Shown here: positions 25,228 to 34,715 of the stretch, in pieces
How positions within the stretch are numbered: the stretch's first letter is position 1
Layout of the letters: every line of letters begins with the position of its first letter
Assembly (NCBI RefSeq): GCF_026735165.1
Contig: NZ_JAPQES010000001.1
Coordinates: 434,001 to 498,000 of the forward strand
DNA: 64,000 nucleotides
From: Clostridium ganghwense
Lineage (GTDB): Bacteria; Bacillota; Clostridia; Clostridiales; Clostridiaceae
Reading direction: 5' to 3'
Notes under the pieces: model-generated
Database searches by the model: none
Told to the model about the DNA's origin: nothing
What the model saw: only the letters and a program-made list of their open reading frames with translations
Made by a program: the position numbers and the translations under genes

Positions 25228-26580
25228 TTGAATAAAAATATTGATAAATGTAAATCTATTGTAAATAAAGATATAGAACTGTATGCACAATGTGGCAAAC
25301 TTCCATATTTCCCATTAGCCGTAGAGAAAGGACACGGAGCAATAATTGAAGATGCTGATGGCAACGAGTATATTGATATGCTTGCCAGTGCTGCTATGCT
25401 TAACACTGGTAACTCTCATCCAAAAATTGTAGAGGCAATTACAAATCAGGCAAAAGATTTTATTCACTATATCTATCCTTATGTGTATCATGAACCACTT
25501 GTGGAACTTGCAAAAGAACTTATAGATATTACTCCTGGAAATTTTGAAAAAAGGATTATATTTGGACTTACAGGATCTGATGCTAATGATGGAATGATAA
25601 AATTTGCAAGAGGATATACAGGAAGAAGTAAAATAATATCTTTTATAGGTTCTTATCATGGTTCAACATACGGAGCTATTTCTCTTTCAGCATTGAATCT
25701 TAATATGCGCAGAAAGATAGGCCCTCTAGTTCCTGGAATGCATCATATACACTATCCAGACTGCTATCGTTGTAGATTTGGAAAGAAGGAATGTAACTGT
25801 AATTTAGAATGTATTAATGAACTTGAAGATATATTTAACTCTTATTTACCACCAGAAGAAGTTGCAGCTGTATTAATAGAACCTATAGCTGGAGATGCAG
25901 GATTTATAGTACCACCTAAAAAGTACATAGAGAAACTTTATAATATGTGCAAAGAAAATGGGATATTATTTGTAGTTGATGAAGTACAGCAGGGCTTTGG
26001 AAGAACTGGAAAATGGTTTGGAATAGATAATTTTGATATAGAACCTGATATGGTTGTGCTTGGAAAGTCAATTGCATCAGGTATGCCTATGAGTGCTATT
26101 GTAGGAAGGAAAGAAATTATGGAATCTTTAGACGCACCTGCTCATACATTTACTGCAGCAGCAAATCCTCTTTCTTGTAAGGCTGCCCTTGCAACACTTG
26201 AGGTTATAAGAGAAGAAGAACTTATAGAACGTTCAAAAGTTTTAGGCGAGTATATGAAAGCACGTTTTAAAGATATGCAAGAAAGATATGAAATAATTGG
26301 AGATGTACGTGGTGTTGGAATGACTGTAGGGGTTGATCTTGTTAAGGATAGAACTACTAAGGAAAGAAATAATGATGCAGCTGCAAAAATTTGTTATCGT
26401 GCATGGGAAAATGGTGTACTAGTTACTTTTGTTTCAAGTAATGTTTTAAGAATACAGCCACCACTTGTAATAACCAAAGAACAAATTGATAAAGCAATAG
26501 ATATTATTGAAGAAGCTATAAAAGATTATTTAAACGGTGATATTCCAGATGAAGTTTTGGAATCATCAAAGGGTTGGTAA
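25228..26580 (+). CDS. Class III PLP aminotransferase, GABA-aminotransferase type
   Basis: 450 aa, full length. It starts at TTG behind AAAGGAGGA. Class III signatures: GLTGSDANDGMIKFAR, FVVDEVQQGFGRTGK with the PLP-ring aspartate, and the Schiff-base lysine in LGKSIASGMPMSA (about 280). It moves an amino group from an omega-amino acid such as 4-aminobutyrate to 2-oxoglutarate or pyruvate; the exact donor cannot be read. A Cys-rich insert (CYRC...CNCNLEC, about 175-195) resembles the segment between strands in GABA-type enzymes. It is expressed from a sigma-54 promoter and probably controlled by the PAS activator upstream, so catabolic induction by its substrate is plausible. Confidence 0.88.
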   Translation: MNKNIDKCKSIVNKDIELYAQCGKLPYFPLAVEKGHGAIIEDADGNEYIDMLASAAMLNTGNSHPKIVEAITNQAKDFIHYIYPYVYHEPLVELAKELIDITPGNFEKRIIFGLTGSDANDGMIKFARGYTGRSKIISFIGSYHGSTYGAISLSALNLNMRRKIGPLVPGMHHIHYPDCYRCRFGKKECNCNLECINELEDIFNSYLPPEEVAAVLIEPIAGDAGFIVPPKKYIEKLYNMCKENGILFVVDEVQQGFGRTGKWFGIDNFDIEPDMVVLGKSIASGMPMSAIVGRKEIMESLDAPAHTFTAAANPLSCKAALATLEVIREEELIERSKVLGEYMKARFKDMQERYEIIGDVRGVGMTVGVDLVKDRTTKERNNDAAAKICYRAWENGVLVTFVSSNVLRIQPPLVITKEQIDKAIDIIEEAIKDYLNGDIPDEVLESSKGW

Positions 26581-26600
26581 AAAGAAATATGTATAATAAA

Positions 26601-26646
26601 AGGGCTGTCTCACTCTAGAAATTACTTTCTATTTTGATACAGCCCT
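26601..26646. terminator. Bidirectional terminator between convergent genes
   Basis: Arms AGGGCTGTCTCA / TGATACAGCCCT with a longer loop, between the aminotransferase and the ECF S-component genes, which converge here. Confidence 0.65.
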
Positions 26647-26659
26647 ATACTCTTTAAGG

Positions 26660-27244
26660 TTATTTTCTAATTTTTCTTACTGCCAAGATTATTGGCATTG
26701 ATATTAAAACTGCTGCACCACCAGATACATAGCCATTTAAAATATAAAATAATATAGTTTTAACTGCTAAGCTGTGTGAAATGTGAAGTGCATTAGCATA
26801 TTGATCTATATATAAAAGATATATTAATCCCATTACTCCAATAGTGTTTGTAAAAGAACCAATCAAAATAGAAGATCCCAAATTTACTTTTTCCCATTTT
26901 GTCTTTATTAGTTTATAAGCGTAATATGGTGTTACTCCTATAAGTATTCTTGGAATTACTGCTACTATAGGATTTAAAAATATAAATGAAACTGGTGTTG
27001 GAGTATTGATAGCTTGAATCATACTGAAAATACCAAATAACAGTCCATTTATAGCACCAACTATTGGTCCTTCAAGTATTGAGGCTATAATTACAGGTAT
27101 ATGCATTATAGTCAATTTTAGCGGCGGAATAGGAATAAACCCTAATCCTGTAGCACCAAGTATAATAGTTATTGCAAAAAGCATACCTATTACAGTGATT
27201 TGTTTGGTTTTGATTTTTGATTTTGGTAACGTTTTTTCTGACAT
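26660..27244 (-). CDS. ECF transporter substrate-binding (S) component
   Basis: 194 aa with five to six membrane segments. It has the layout of vitamin S-components: ITVIGMLFAITIILG at the start, then IPPLKLTIMHIPVIIASILEGPIVGAINGLLFGIFS, FLNPIVAVIPRILIG and a last helix pair. S-components bind a vitamin or other micronutrient and work with a shared EcfAAT module encoded elsewhere. The substrate cannot be read, and I found no riboswitch in the 230 bases upstream that would reveal it. Ribosome site GGAGGG precedes the ATG. Confidence 0.78.
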   Translation of the reverse strand: MSEKTLPKSKIKTKQITVIGMLFAITIILGATGLGFIPIPPLKLTIMHIPVIIASILEGPIVGAINGLLFGIFSMIQAINTPTPVSFIFLNPIVAVIPRILIGVTPYYAYKLIKTKWEKVNLGSSILIGSFTNTIGVMGLIYLLYIDQYANALHISHSLAVKTILFYILNGYVSGGAAVLISMPIILAVRKIRK

Positions 27245-27478
27245 GATAATCCCTCCGTTCTTACTCCAATTACTGGATGTAAGTCTTTTAATTTAAATTT
27301 TTTTGATGAAAGTTCAGTTTCATAATGAATACTGACCATTGAAATTCTATCACATTTTTTGTCAAAAATAAATAGTATATCTAAAAAATCCATTGTATTG
27401 ATCATAATGTATAATATTCTTAATATATCCTCTCTATTTTGGGAAATATAAGATTATCAAAATAAAGGAGGTTTTTTT

Positions 27479-27700
27479 ATGCCCAATTTTAAATTAAATG
27501 ATTTGAAAGAAATAAAGGTAGGTAATTTACCAGCTGCAAAACTGGGAATTATAGATAGCTTATCTGGAGAGGATTCTCACAAAAATCAAATAGCTCCTCA
27601 ACATATTGTTTCTTATAGACAAGGTCATGAATTAGGCAGTCAAATAGAAAATCTGTTAAAAGGCGACCAAAGTGTAAGATCATATAAAGTTGAAGATTAG
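27479..27700 (+). CDS. Small uncharacterised protein (73 aa)
   Basis: 73 aa, soluble, family not recognised. It is supported as a real gene by a near-perfect AAAGGAGG ribosome site before the ATG and by an immediate rho-independent terminator after it. The sequence has no cysteines and no membrane segment; GHELGSQIENLLKG is its most patterned part. It is a single-gene unit, divergent from the ECF S-component and upstream of the duplicated sensor genes. The strong translation signals suggest an abundant small protein. Confidence 0.68.
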   Translation: MPNFKLNDLKEIKVGNLPAAKLGIIDSLSGEDSHKNQIAPQHIVSYRQGHELGSQIENLLKGDQSVRSYKVED

Positions 27701-27711
27701 TAAAAACATAT

Positions 27712-27737
27712 AAGAAGCCCTCTGAGGCTTCTTTTTC
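27712..27737 (+). terminator. Rho-independent terminator of the 73-aa gene
   Basis: AAGAAGCC-CTCTGA-GGCTTC followed by TTTTT, 12 bases after the stop. Confidence 0.85.
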
Positions 27738-27905
27738 CATATATGCTTAATATTCTAACATATAAACTTTCATTTTTAAAAACATTTTAAATAAATTAAA
27801 ATTTCCTCATTAATTTATAGTAATTTTTGTAGAAACCAATCGTTTTTTAGTATAAAATTAAGGAAAACAGATTTTTATCATACACAATGAAATGAGGGGA
27901 TATTA

Positions 27906-30215
27906 TTGAATACTTTTGTCAAAAAGTCTTTATTTCTATGTATATTAATAATTTCATTACTTTTTGGCTGTTCATTTACTTTCAATCCCAAATCAGATTC
28001 TTATAAAAAATTTGATAAAATAAGGGTAGTTATGGTTGATAACTATCCTCCGTATGTCTTTAAAGACAGCAGTGGAAATCTTCAAGGTATTCTAATAGAT
28101 CAATGGAAACTTTTCGAAAATAAAACAGGAATCAAAATTGAAATTCATACACTGAATTGGGATAAAGCTCAAAAGCTTATGAAAAGAGGAAAATTTGATG
28201 TAATAGACACAATTTTCTTCAATGAAAAAAGAGCAAAAATTTATGATTTTTCAAAACCTTACACCAAAATAGAAGTACCTATTTTCTTTAATAAAGATAT
28301 TTCAGGAATAAATGGTATTGAAACTCTAAAAGGTTTTTCTGTAGCTGTAATAAAAGGTGATAACGTCATAAATATTCTTAATAAAAGAGGGATTACTGAT
28401 CTTAAGGAATATGACAGCTATGAGTCTATGATTAAAGCTGCTCAAAATAAAGAGGCGGTTGTTTTAGTTGTAGACAAACCACCAGCTCTTTATTATATGT
28501 ATAAAATGGGAATTGAACATAACTTTAACTACTCTAATCCATTATATACTGGTGAGTTTCATAGAGCAGTTATAAAAGGAAATACCGAACTATTAACTAT
28601 TATTGAAGATGGTTTTTCATTAATTTCAAGCACAGAATACAATCAAATTGATAGAAAATGGTTGGGAATCTCACCTATCAATCATGAATTTATACGTTAT
28701 ATAATGATTATATCAGCGATTATTATCATTGTAATTCTTTTGCTTATTTTTTGGAATGGAATGCTTAATAAAAATGTTAAACAAAAAACCTCTGAGCTTA
28801 CAAAACTTATTAAAGAACTGAAGAGCAGCGAAAATAGAATTAGTGCATTATTTAAAGCACTTCCTGATATGGTTTTTGTAATTAGTTATGATGGAATATT
28901 TCTTCATTATCAATATGAGAATACTGAAGATTTTTATATGCCTCCTAATGAGTTTATGGGAAAATCTATTCGTGATATATTTCCTGATGAACTGTCTGAT
29001 AGATTTATGCAATGTATAGCTGCTCTATTTGAAACTGGTGAAACCCAAGTTGCAGAATACTCACTAGATATACATGATGAAATTCGTCATTTTGAAGCTC
29101 GTTTGGTTCACTGTGATGCGCATAGCGTAATGGGAATAGTTAGAGACATAACAGAACGTAAAAATACTGAAGCTCGTATATATGAAATGAGTATACATGA
29201 TAATTTAACTGGTCTTAATAATAGAAATTACTTTGAAAATGAATTAAAACAATGTCAAAATGCCATAGAAAACTTATCACATTTTGCAATGGTTATATGT
29301 GATCTTGACGGTCTTAAGTTAATAAATGATACTCTTGGTCATTCTGTAGGAGATGAATATTTATGTACCGTTGCAAATATTCTTCGCTCATGCTTTAGGG
29401 AACAAGATGTAATTGCACGAATAGGTGGAGATGAGTTTGGTATTCTTATGCATAATACCTCACAAGAAGAAATCGAAGAAATTAAAATAAATATAAACCA
29501 AAACATTGAACATGTAAATAGTAACAATAAGCTAGTTCCTTTTAGTATTTCTTTTGGTTATGAAATGTATAAAGAAGAGTATAAAGATTTAAGAGAAATG
29601 TTTAAAGAAGCAGATAATTATATGTATCGTGAAAAGCTGCATCATCGTCAAAGTACAAAAAGTGAAATTGTGCAGGTATTAATGAAAATGCTGGAAGCAC
29701 GTGATTTTATTACTGAAGGACACGGCGACCGTTTACAAGAACTAGCAAGTAAACTTGCCGAATCAGTAGGTATGTCTGACAATGAAATTAAAGATATGTC
29801 TTTACTAGGACAATTTCACGATATAGGAAAAGTTGGAATTTCGGATGCTATACTTTTCAAATCTGGCAAACTTAATGAAGAAGAAGCAGCAGAAATGAAA
29901 AAGCATACAGAGATTGGTTATCGTATTGCTCAGTCTTCACCAGATCTTATGCACATTTCTGATTGGATCTTCAAACATCATGAATGGTGGAATGGTCAAG
30001 GATACCCATTTGGCTTAAAAGAAGAAGAAATACCTATTCAATGTAGAATACTTTCAATTGTAGATGCTTACGATGCAATGACTAATGATCGCCCTTACAG
30101 AAAAGCATTGAAAAAAGAAACTGCTATATCAGAAATTAAACGATGTGCTGGTATACAATTTGATCCAATGCTTGTAGACAAGTTTATTAATATTCTAAAT
30201 AAAGATTTGAGATAA
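27906..30215 (+). CDS. Lipoprotein-type SBP-PAS-GGDEF-HD-GYP sensor (copy 1)
   Basis: 769 aa, TTG start behind GAGGGG. An N-terminal hydrophobic stretch ends in LLFGCS, a lipobox-like site. Then come a periplasmic-binding-protein family 3 domain (about 38-255), one membrane helix (about 262-285), a PAS domain (about 310-420), GGDEF with intact RIGGDEF (near 506) and HD-GYP with HDIGK (near 637) and HHEWWNGQGYP (near 690). GGDEF makes and HD-GYP breaks cyclic di-GMP, so both activities may reside in one protein that responds to an extracellular solute of the amino-acid-binding type. If the lipobox is processed, the protein would be tethered twice; the peptide may instead be uncleaved. Confidence 0.88.
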   Translation: MNTFVKKSLFLCILIISLLFGCSFTFNPKSDSYKKFDKIRVVMVDNYPPYVFKDSSGNLQGILIDQWKLFENKTGIKIEIHTLNWDKAQKLMKRGKFDVIDTIFFNEKRAKIYDFSKPYTKIEVPIFFNKDISGINGIETLKGFSVAVIKGDNVINILNKRGITDLKEYDSYESMIKAAQNKEAVVLVVDKPPALYYMYKMGIEHNFNYSNPLYTGEFHRAVIKGNTELLTIIEDGFSLISSTEYNQIDRKWLGISPINHEFIRYIMIISAIIIIVILLLIFWNGMLNKNVKQKTSELTKLIKELKSSENRISALFKALPDMVFVISYDGIFLHYQYENTEDFYMPPNEFMGKSIRDIFPDELSDRFMQCIAALFETGETQVAEYSLDIHDEIRHFEARLVHCDAHSVMGIVRDITERKNTEARIYEMSIHDNLTGLNNRNYFENELKQCQNAIENLSHFAMVICDLDGLKLINDTLGHSVGDEYLCTVANILRSCFREQDVIARIGGDEFGILMHNTSQEEIEEIKININQNIEHVNSNNKLVPFSISFGYEMYKEEYKDLREMFKEADNYMYREKLHHRQSTKSEIVQVLMKMLEARDFITEGHGDRLQELASKLAESVGMSDNEIKDMSLLGQFHDIGKVGISDAILFKSGKLNEEEAAEMKKHTEIGYRIAQSSPDLMHISDWIFKHHEWWNGQGYPFGLKEEEIPIQCRILSIVDAYDAMTNDRPYRKALKKETAISEIKRCAGIQFDPMLVDKFINILNKDLR

Positions 30216-30370
30216 AAAATTCTCCTCATTAAAATTTATTATATCATTTAATGTTAGTGCTAATAGATTTTATGCTAAATCATAACAATTCTTGTAGAAT
30301 TTTATCATTATTTAGTATAAAATTAAAAAAGATGGATTTTTATGATATATAATGAAATGAGGAGATATTA

Positions 30371-32686
30371 TTGAATACTTTTGTCAAAAAGTCTTTATTT
30401 TTATGTGTATTAATAATTTCATTACTTTTTGGCTGTTCATTTACTTACAATCACAAATCAGATTCTTATAAAAAGACTGATAAAATAAAGGTTGTTATGG
30501 ATAATAACTATCCTCCCTATGTATTTAAAGACAGCAGTGGAAACCTTCAAGGTATTCTAATAGATCAATGGAAACTTTGGGAAATGAAAACAGGAATAAA
30601 AGTTGAAATTGTTGCAATGGACTGGTATGAAGCTCAAAGCCTTATGAAAAAAGATAAAATTGATGTACTAGATACACTATTTTTGAATGAAGAGAAATCA
30701 AAAATATATGATTTTTCAAAATCATATACAAAAATAGAAGTACCTATTTTCTTTAATGAAAATATTTCAGGAATAAATGGAATTGAAACCTTACGAGGTT
30801 TTTCTGTAGGTGTGAAAAAAGGTGATAGCATCATAAATATTCTTAATGAAAGAGGTATTACTGACTTTAAAGAATATGACAGTTATGAGGCTATAATTAA
30901 TGCTGCTAAAAATAATGAGATAGTTACTTTTATTATGGGTAAGCCCCCTGCTTTTTACTATATGTACAAAGCAAATATAACAGATAAATTTAACTACTCT
31001 GATCCATTATATACTGGTGGGTTTCATAGAGCAGTAAAAAAAGGAAATACTGAACTATTAAATATTATTGAAGATGGGTTTTCATTAATTTCAAGCACAG
31101 AATATAAGCAAATTGATAGAAAATGGTTTGGAACTTCTTCTCCCAATCCTGAATTTATGCGTCATATACTATTTATATCATCAATTATTATCACTGTAAT
31201 TCTCTTGCTTATCTTTTGGAATCGAATGCTTAAGAAAAATGTTAAACAAAAAACTTCTGAGCTTACAAAACTTATTAAAGAACTGAGTAGCAGCGAAAAT
31301 AGAATTAGGGCATTATTTAAAGCACTTCCTGATATGGTTTTTGTAATTAGTGTTGATGGAATATTTCTTGATTATCACTCTGAGAATACTCAAGATCTTT
31401 ATATTTATCCTGATGAGTTTATTGGAAAGTCTATTAGTGATGTATTTCCAGGTAAACTAGCTGATAGATTTATGAATAGCATAGTTAATCTATTCAAAAC
31501 TAATGAAACCCAGATTGAAGAATATTCACTAGATTTCCATAATGAAATTCATCATTTTGAAGCTCGTTTAATACAATGTGATATTGATAGCATAATGGTA
31601 ATAGTTAGAGACATAACAGAACGTAAAAATACTGAAACTCGTATATATGAAATGAGTATATATGATGGTTTAACTGATCTTAATAATAGAAATTACTTTG
31701 AAAATGAATTAGAACAATGTCAAAATAACATAGAGAACTTATCGCATTTTGCAATGGTTATATGTGATCTTGACGGTCTTAAGTTGATAAATGATACTCT
31801 TGGTCATTCTGTAGGAGATGAATATTTATGTACTGTTGCAAATATACTTCGCTCCTGCTTTAGAGAACAAGATATAATTTCAAGAATAGGTGGAGACGAG
31901 TTTGGTATTCTAATGCATAATACTTCACCAGAAGAAATCGAAAAAATTAAAGTAAACATAATTAAAAACATTGAACAGGTAAATCAGAACAATAAACTAG
32001 TTCCTTTCAGCATTTCTTTTGGTTATGAAGTGTATAAAGAAGAGTATAAAGATTTAAAAGAAATGTTTAAAGAAGCAGATAATTATATGTATCGTGAAAA
32101 GCTGCATCATCGTCAAAGTACCAAAAGTGAAATTGTTCAGGTATTAATGAAAATGCTGAAAGCACGTGATTTTATTACTGAAGGACACGGCGATCGTTTA
32201 CAAGAACTAGCAAGTAAACTTGCAGAATCAGCTGGTATGTCTGACAATGAAATTAAAGATATGTCTTTACTAGGGCAATTTCATGATATAGGAAAAGTTG
32301 GGATTTCAGATGCTATACTTTTTAAACCTGGCAAGCTTAATGAAGAAGAAGCTGCTGAAATGAAAAAGCATACAGAAATTGGTTATCGTATAGCTCAATC
32401 TTCACCAGACCTTATGCATATTTCTGATTGGATTTTCAAACATCATGAATGGTGGAATGGTGAAGGATACCCATTTGGCTTAAAAGGAAAGGACATACCT
32501 ATTCAATGTAGAATACTTTCAATTGTAGATGCTTACGATGCAATGACTAATGATCGACCTTACAGAAAAGCATTGAAAAAGGAAACTGCTGTTGTAGAAC
32601 TAAAAAAATGTGCTGGTATACAATTTGATCCAATGCTTGTAGACAAATTTATTGATATTCTAAATAAAGATTTACAATTTGAATAA
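30371..32686 (+). CDS. Lipoprotein-type SBP-PAS-GGDEF-HD-GYP sensor (copy 2)
   Basis: 771 aa, TTG start behind GAGGAG, a tandem paralogue of the gene just upstream. The same domain order applies, with intact SRIGGDEF and HD-GYP residues. Compared with copy 1, changes cluster in the solute-binding domain (for example VEIVAMDWYEAQ for IEIHTLNWDKAQ) and in the PAS region, while the catalytic half is almost unchanged. This suggests divergence of ligand specificity with the same cyclic di-GMP output. It ends before a palindromic terminator. It has its own upstream copy of the promoter region. Confidence 0.88.
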   Translation: MNTFVKKSLFLCVLIISLLFGCSFTYNHKSDSYKKTDKIKVVMDNNYPPYVFKDSSGNLQGILIDQWKLWEMKTGIKVEIVAMDWYEAQSLMKKDKIDVLDTLFLNEEKSKIYDFSKSYTKIEVPIFFNENISGINGIETLRGFSVGVKKGDSIINILNERGITDFKEYDSYEAIINAAKNNEIVTFIMGKPPAFYYMYKANITDKFNYSDPLYTGGFHRAVKKGNTELLNIIEDGFSLISSTEYKQIDRKWFGTSSPNPEFMRHILFISSIIITVILLLIFWNRMLKKNVKQKTSELTKLIKELSSSENRIRALFKALPDMVFVISVDGIFLDYHSENTQDLYIYPDEFIGKSISDVFPGKLADRFMNSIVNLFKTNETQIEEYSLDFHNEIHHFEARLIQCDIDSIMVIVRDITERKNTETRIYEMSIYDGLTDLNNRNYFENELEQCQNNIENLSHFAMVICDLDGLKLINDTLGHSVGDEYLCTVANILRSCFREQDIISRIGGDEFGILMHNTSPEEIEKIKVNIIKNIEQVNQNNKLVPFSISFGYEVYKEEYKDLKEMFKEADNYMYREKLHHRQSTKSEIVQVLMKMLKARDFITEGHGDRLQELASKLAESAGMSDNEIKDMSLLGQFHDIGKVGISDAILFKPGKLNEEEAAEMKKHTEIGYRIAQSSPDLMHISDWIFKHHEWWNGEGYPFGLKGKDIPIQCRILSIVDAYDAMTNDRPYRKALKKETAVVELKKCAGIQFDPMLVDKFIDILNKDLQFE

Positions 32687-32687
32687 T

Positions 32688-32737
32688 TAAAAACCTTCTT
32701 AAGAATTTTTATTCCAAAATTCCTAAGAAGGTTTTTT
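32688..32737. repeat. Palindromic terminator-like repeat (copy 5)
   Basis: Arms AAACCTTCTTAAGAATTTT and AAAATTCCTAAGAAGGTTT with loop TATTCC, directly after the second sensor gene and before the convergent DUF4179-like gene stop. Confidence 0.82.
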
Positions 32738-32743
32738 CCAAAA

Positions 32744-34051
32744 TTAATCCACAGCCACATCTATAACATGATTATAAATCTTGTTATACTTTAATCCTTT
32801 AATTTGTAGCTGCAATTTCTTTCCTGTACCCTTAAAACGAAGAGTTCTAGTATGACTTATGGTTCCATCACTATTTTTACTTTTCTTGCTTAAAATAGTT
32901 TCTTGCAGTTCTACCTTTTTACCGTCCATCATCATATATACCTTTGAAAGAACTACACCTTCTTTAGTTGTAATTGTTACATAAGTTTCTCCTTTTGCTT
33001 CATATACTTTGTCAATTTGTATTTTCTGTCGTAAAATTTCAATGGTTTTGCTGCTGACATTCTTTTCAATTTCTACTTGTTTATTAACTTTATGATCAGC
33101 TTCAAAGCTTACAAGTTTGATTTGAAGATTATTAAGGTCTGAAGGTAGAGCATCATATTCTCTCCTAAAAGTTATTCCATCCATGTTGGTACTCGTTCCT
33201 CCCCCCTGCCACTCTACTTCTTTTCCATTGGCAATAAGCTTTACATTTAAATCTGTGGGTCTGAAGCTTCCTCCTATAATTTCATCCTTAGCCAGTTCAA
33301 ATATGTTTCGGATTGTCCCTTTGATACGAGTTTTTGTTGGAGACGCTGTTATAGATTCGAAACGTATTTTTGTCTCATCTGTTTTTATACTTTGGTTTAT
33401 ATTCTTCTTCAAAATATTGCTCATGGCTTTACTTGTATCTAACGTAAAAGCTATTTCCCCTTTTTCTGTATTATCTCCATCTCTCAAAGTAAAGCTCCAT
33501 TTTAATTCTTTTTCACCCAAAGAAGGCTTTGCAAATTCTTCCTTATATTTCATTTGAGTTTTTGTATCATTCATTTCTCCTATACCACTTCTCATGTAGT
33601 TCCATTCTTCTTTTCCTTCTATTAATGTTGAACTTTCTATATAAAGTTTATCTACATTTCCCCTTGAATCTTTTATAGTATAAAAAGCTAAAAGCTGATT
33701 ATCGTCTACCATAACTCCATCCAATGTCACAATGACTCCATTTTTAAAAGTATAACTTTTGTCTATGCCCTGACCTTTTCCAAGTTCATTAAGTTTTTTT
33801 AATGTACCAGTCATAACTCCATCATATCCTATAAGCTTTTTACCGTAAAAAGCCAATGAGTTCATGTTATATCCTACTAATATAACTGCAATAAATGCAG
33901 CCGCAGCCTTTACTTTCCATTTATGTTTTATCTTCTTTTTAGAAGTTCTTTCTCTTAGCGCACCTCTTAATCTGTCCTCCAGTTGTTCTGGCACTTTTAA
34001 TTCATCTATTTCTATTTTCTTGTTATTGAGCATTTTTTCAATTTCTTTCAA
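32744..34051 (-). CDS. DUF4179-like membrane anti-sigma protein
   Basis: 435 aa, TTG start with GGAGGTGAGG before it. A cytosolic N-terminal segment of about 45 residues (PEQLEDRLRGALRERT) precedes one membrane helix (about 48-63, AAAAFIAVILVGYN), and a large extracellular region follows. This is the layout of DUF4179/DUF5643 proteins that pair with ECF sigma factors. Its start overlaps the sigma gene end by 4 bp, so it most likely holds that sigma factor at the membrane until an envelope signal arrives. No zinc-finger HxxxCxxC is present, unlike the second anti-sigma at 59460. Confidence 0.8.
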   Translation of the reverse strand: MKEIEKMLNNKKIEIDELKVPEQLEDRLRGALRERTSKKKIKHKWKVKAAAAFIAVILVGYNMNSLAFYGKKLIGYDGVMTGTLKKLNELGKGQGIDKSYTFKNGVIVTLDGVMVDDNQLLAFYTIKDSRGNVDKLYIESSTLIEGKEEWNYMRSGIGEMNDTKTQMKYKEEFAKPSLGEKELKWSFTLRDGDNTEKGEIAFTLDTSKAMSNILKKNINQSIKTDETKIRFESITASPTKTRIKGTIRNIFELAKDEIIGGSFRPTDLNVKLIANGKEVEWQGGGTSTNMDGITFRREYDALPSDLNNLQIKLVSFEADHKVNKQVEIEKNVSSKTIEILRQKIQIDKVYEAKGETYVTITTKEGVVLSKVYMMMDGKKVELQETILSKKSKNSDGTISHTRTLRFKGTGKKLQLQIKGLKYNKIYNHVIDVAVD

Positions 34052-34566
34052 AGTTCCTCACCTCCAAAGCTTTCTTTTAACTTCTTAAGGCCAATAGATA
34101 TACGAGACTTTACCGTTCCAATAGGAACTTTTATTAAACTTGCGATAGTTTGATAATCTAAATCTAAAAAATACCGAAGCTTTATCACTTCCTGGTGTTT
34201 TTCATTTAATTTAGAAAGATACCCATCAAGCATAATCTTCTTATTTTTTTGTTCAATTATTTCTTCATCAGCTTCTTCTTTAATAGACTCTAATGAAACT
34301 ACCTTTTTTCTTTTTCTCAAAAGTTTTTTGCAGCAATTTACCAAAATAGTTTTGCTCCAACTATAAAAAGCATCATCTTTCTTTAATTTGTGTATGTTCT
34401 CATATAAAATTACAATCATATCTTCCATTACATCTAATGCATCTTCTTCATTTTTCATATATACATAAGCAAGTTTATAATACTCCTGATTTTTATCCAT
34501 AATAAGTTGAATTAATGCCTCTCCATCCCCTTGTTTTGCTTTTTCAACTAACTTTCTAGAATCCAC
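34048..34566 (-). CDS. ECF-type RNA polymerase sigma factor
   Basis: About 172 aa. The GTG at 34564-34566 is chosen because AGAGGTGAG lies just before it; an in-frame ATG further upstream is part of the promoter region. Region 2 is visible (YKLAYVYMKNEEDALDVMEDM) and region 4 is clear (LNEKHQEVIKLRYFLDLDYQTIASLI, then GTVKSRI). It overlaps the anti-sigma gene by 4 bp. Its promoter block (34577-34620) is nearly identical to that of the ABC efflux operon at 39073, so it probably controls itself and that operon. Confidence 0.88.
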   Translation of the reverse strand: MDSRKLVEKAKQGDGEALIQLIMDKNQEYYKLAYVYMKNEEDALDVMEDMIVILYENIHKLKKDDAFYSWSKTILVNCCKKLLRKRKKVVSLESIKEEADEEIIEQKNKKIMLDGYLSKLNEKHQEVIKLRYFLDLDYQTIASLIKVPIGTVKSRISIGLKKLKESFGGEEL

Positions 34567-34576
34567 TCTCTCACCT

Positions 34577-34620
34577 CTTTCCATATATAAGAGTATTATA
34601 TCTATAAAAAAGTTCATATT
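34577..34620 (-). promoter_or_regulatory. Candidate ECF-sigma promoter, copy before the sigma gene
   Basis: On the minus strand AATATGAACTTTTTTATAGA continues to TATAATACTC and TTATATATGG. 41 of 44 bases equal the block at 39073-39116. A GAAC-type -35 and a TACTC-type -10 with 16-base spacing fit ECF sigma factors loosely. Confidence 0.7.
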
Positions 34621-34637
34621 AAAAATAAATTTTTACT

Positions 34638-34664
34638 AAAAAAAGAAGCCTTCCGGCTTCTTTT
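34638..34664 (-). terminator. Terminator of the ABC efflux operon
   Basis: GAAGCC-GGAA-GGCTTC followed by TTTTTTT on the minus strand, about 50 bases past the HlyD-like gene stop. Confidence 0.85.
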
Positions 34665-34715
34665 GAATTTACTATTAAAATAAGTAACCATTTCATTTTA
34701 TATAAAATGTTGATA

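Larger units (their letters stand above)
27846..32686 (+). repeat. Tandem duplication of a sensor gene with its promoter region
   Basis: Two head-to-tail units of about 2.46 kb. The similarity starts upstream of the genes (TTTAGTATAAAATTA, then AATGAAATGAGG before each TTG start) and continues through both coding regions. The C-terminal half is nearly identical, while the ligand-binding and PAS regions differ more. Confidence 0.88.

Noticed and set aside
25315-25659. Minus-strand frame opposite the aminotransferase
   Set aside because: Shadow of a strongly conserved gene, no start signals.
27190-27405. Minus-strand open frame of 71 codons overlapping the ECF S-component start
   Set aside because: It overlaps a well supported gene in another frame, lacks a ribosome site and has no recognisable pattern.
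27245-27478. Riboswitch before the ECF S-component
   Set aside because: I looked for preQ1, THF, TPP, cobalamin and FMN patterns and saw only a weak TTAC...GTAA hairpin.
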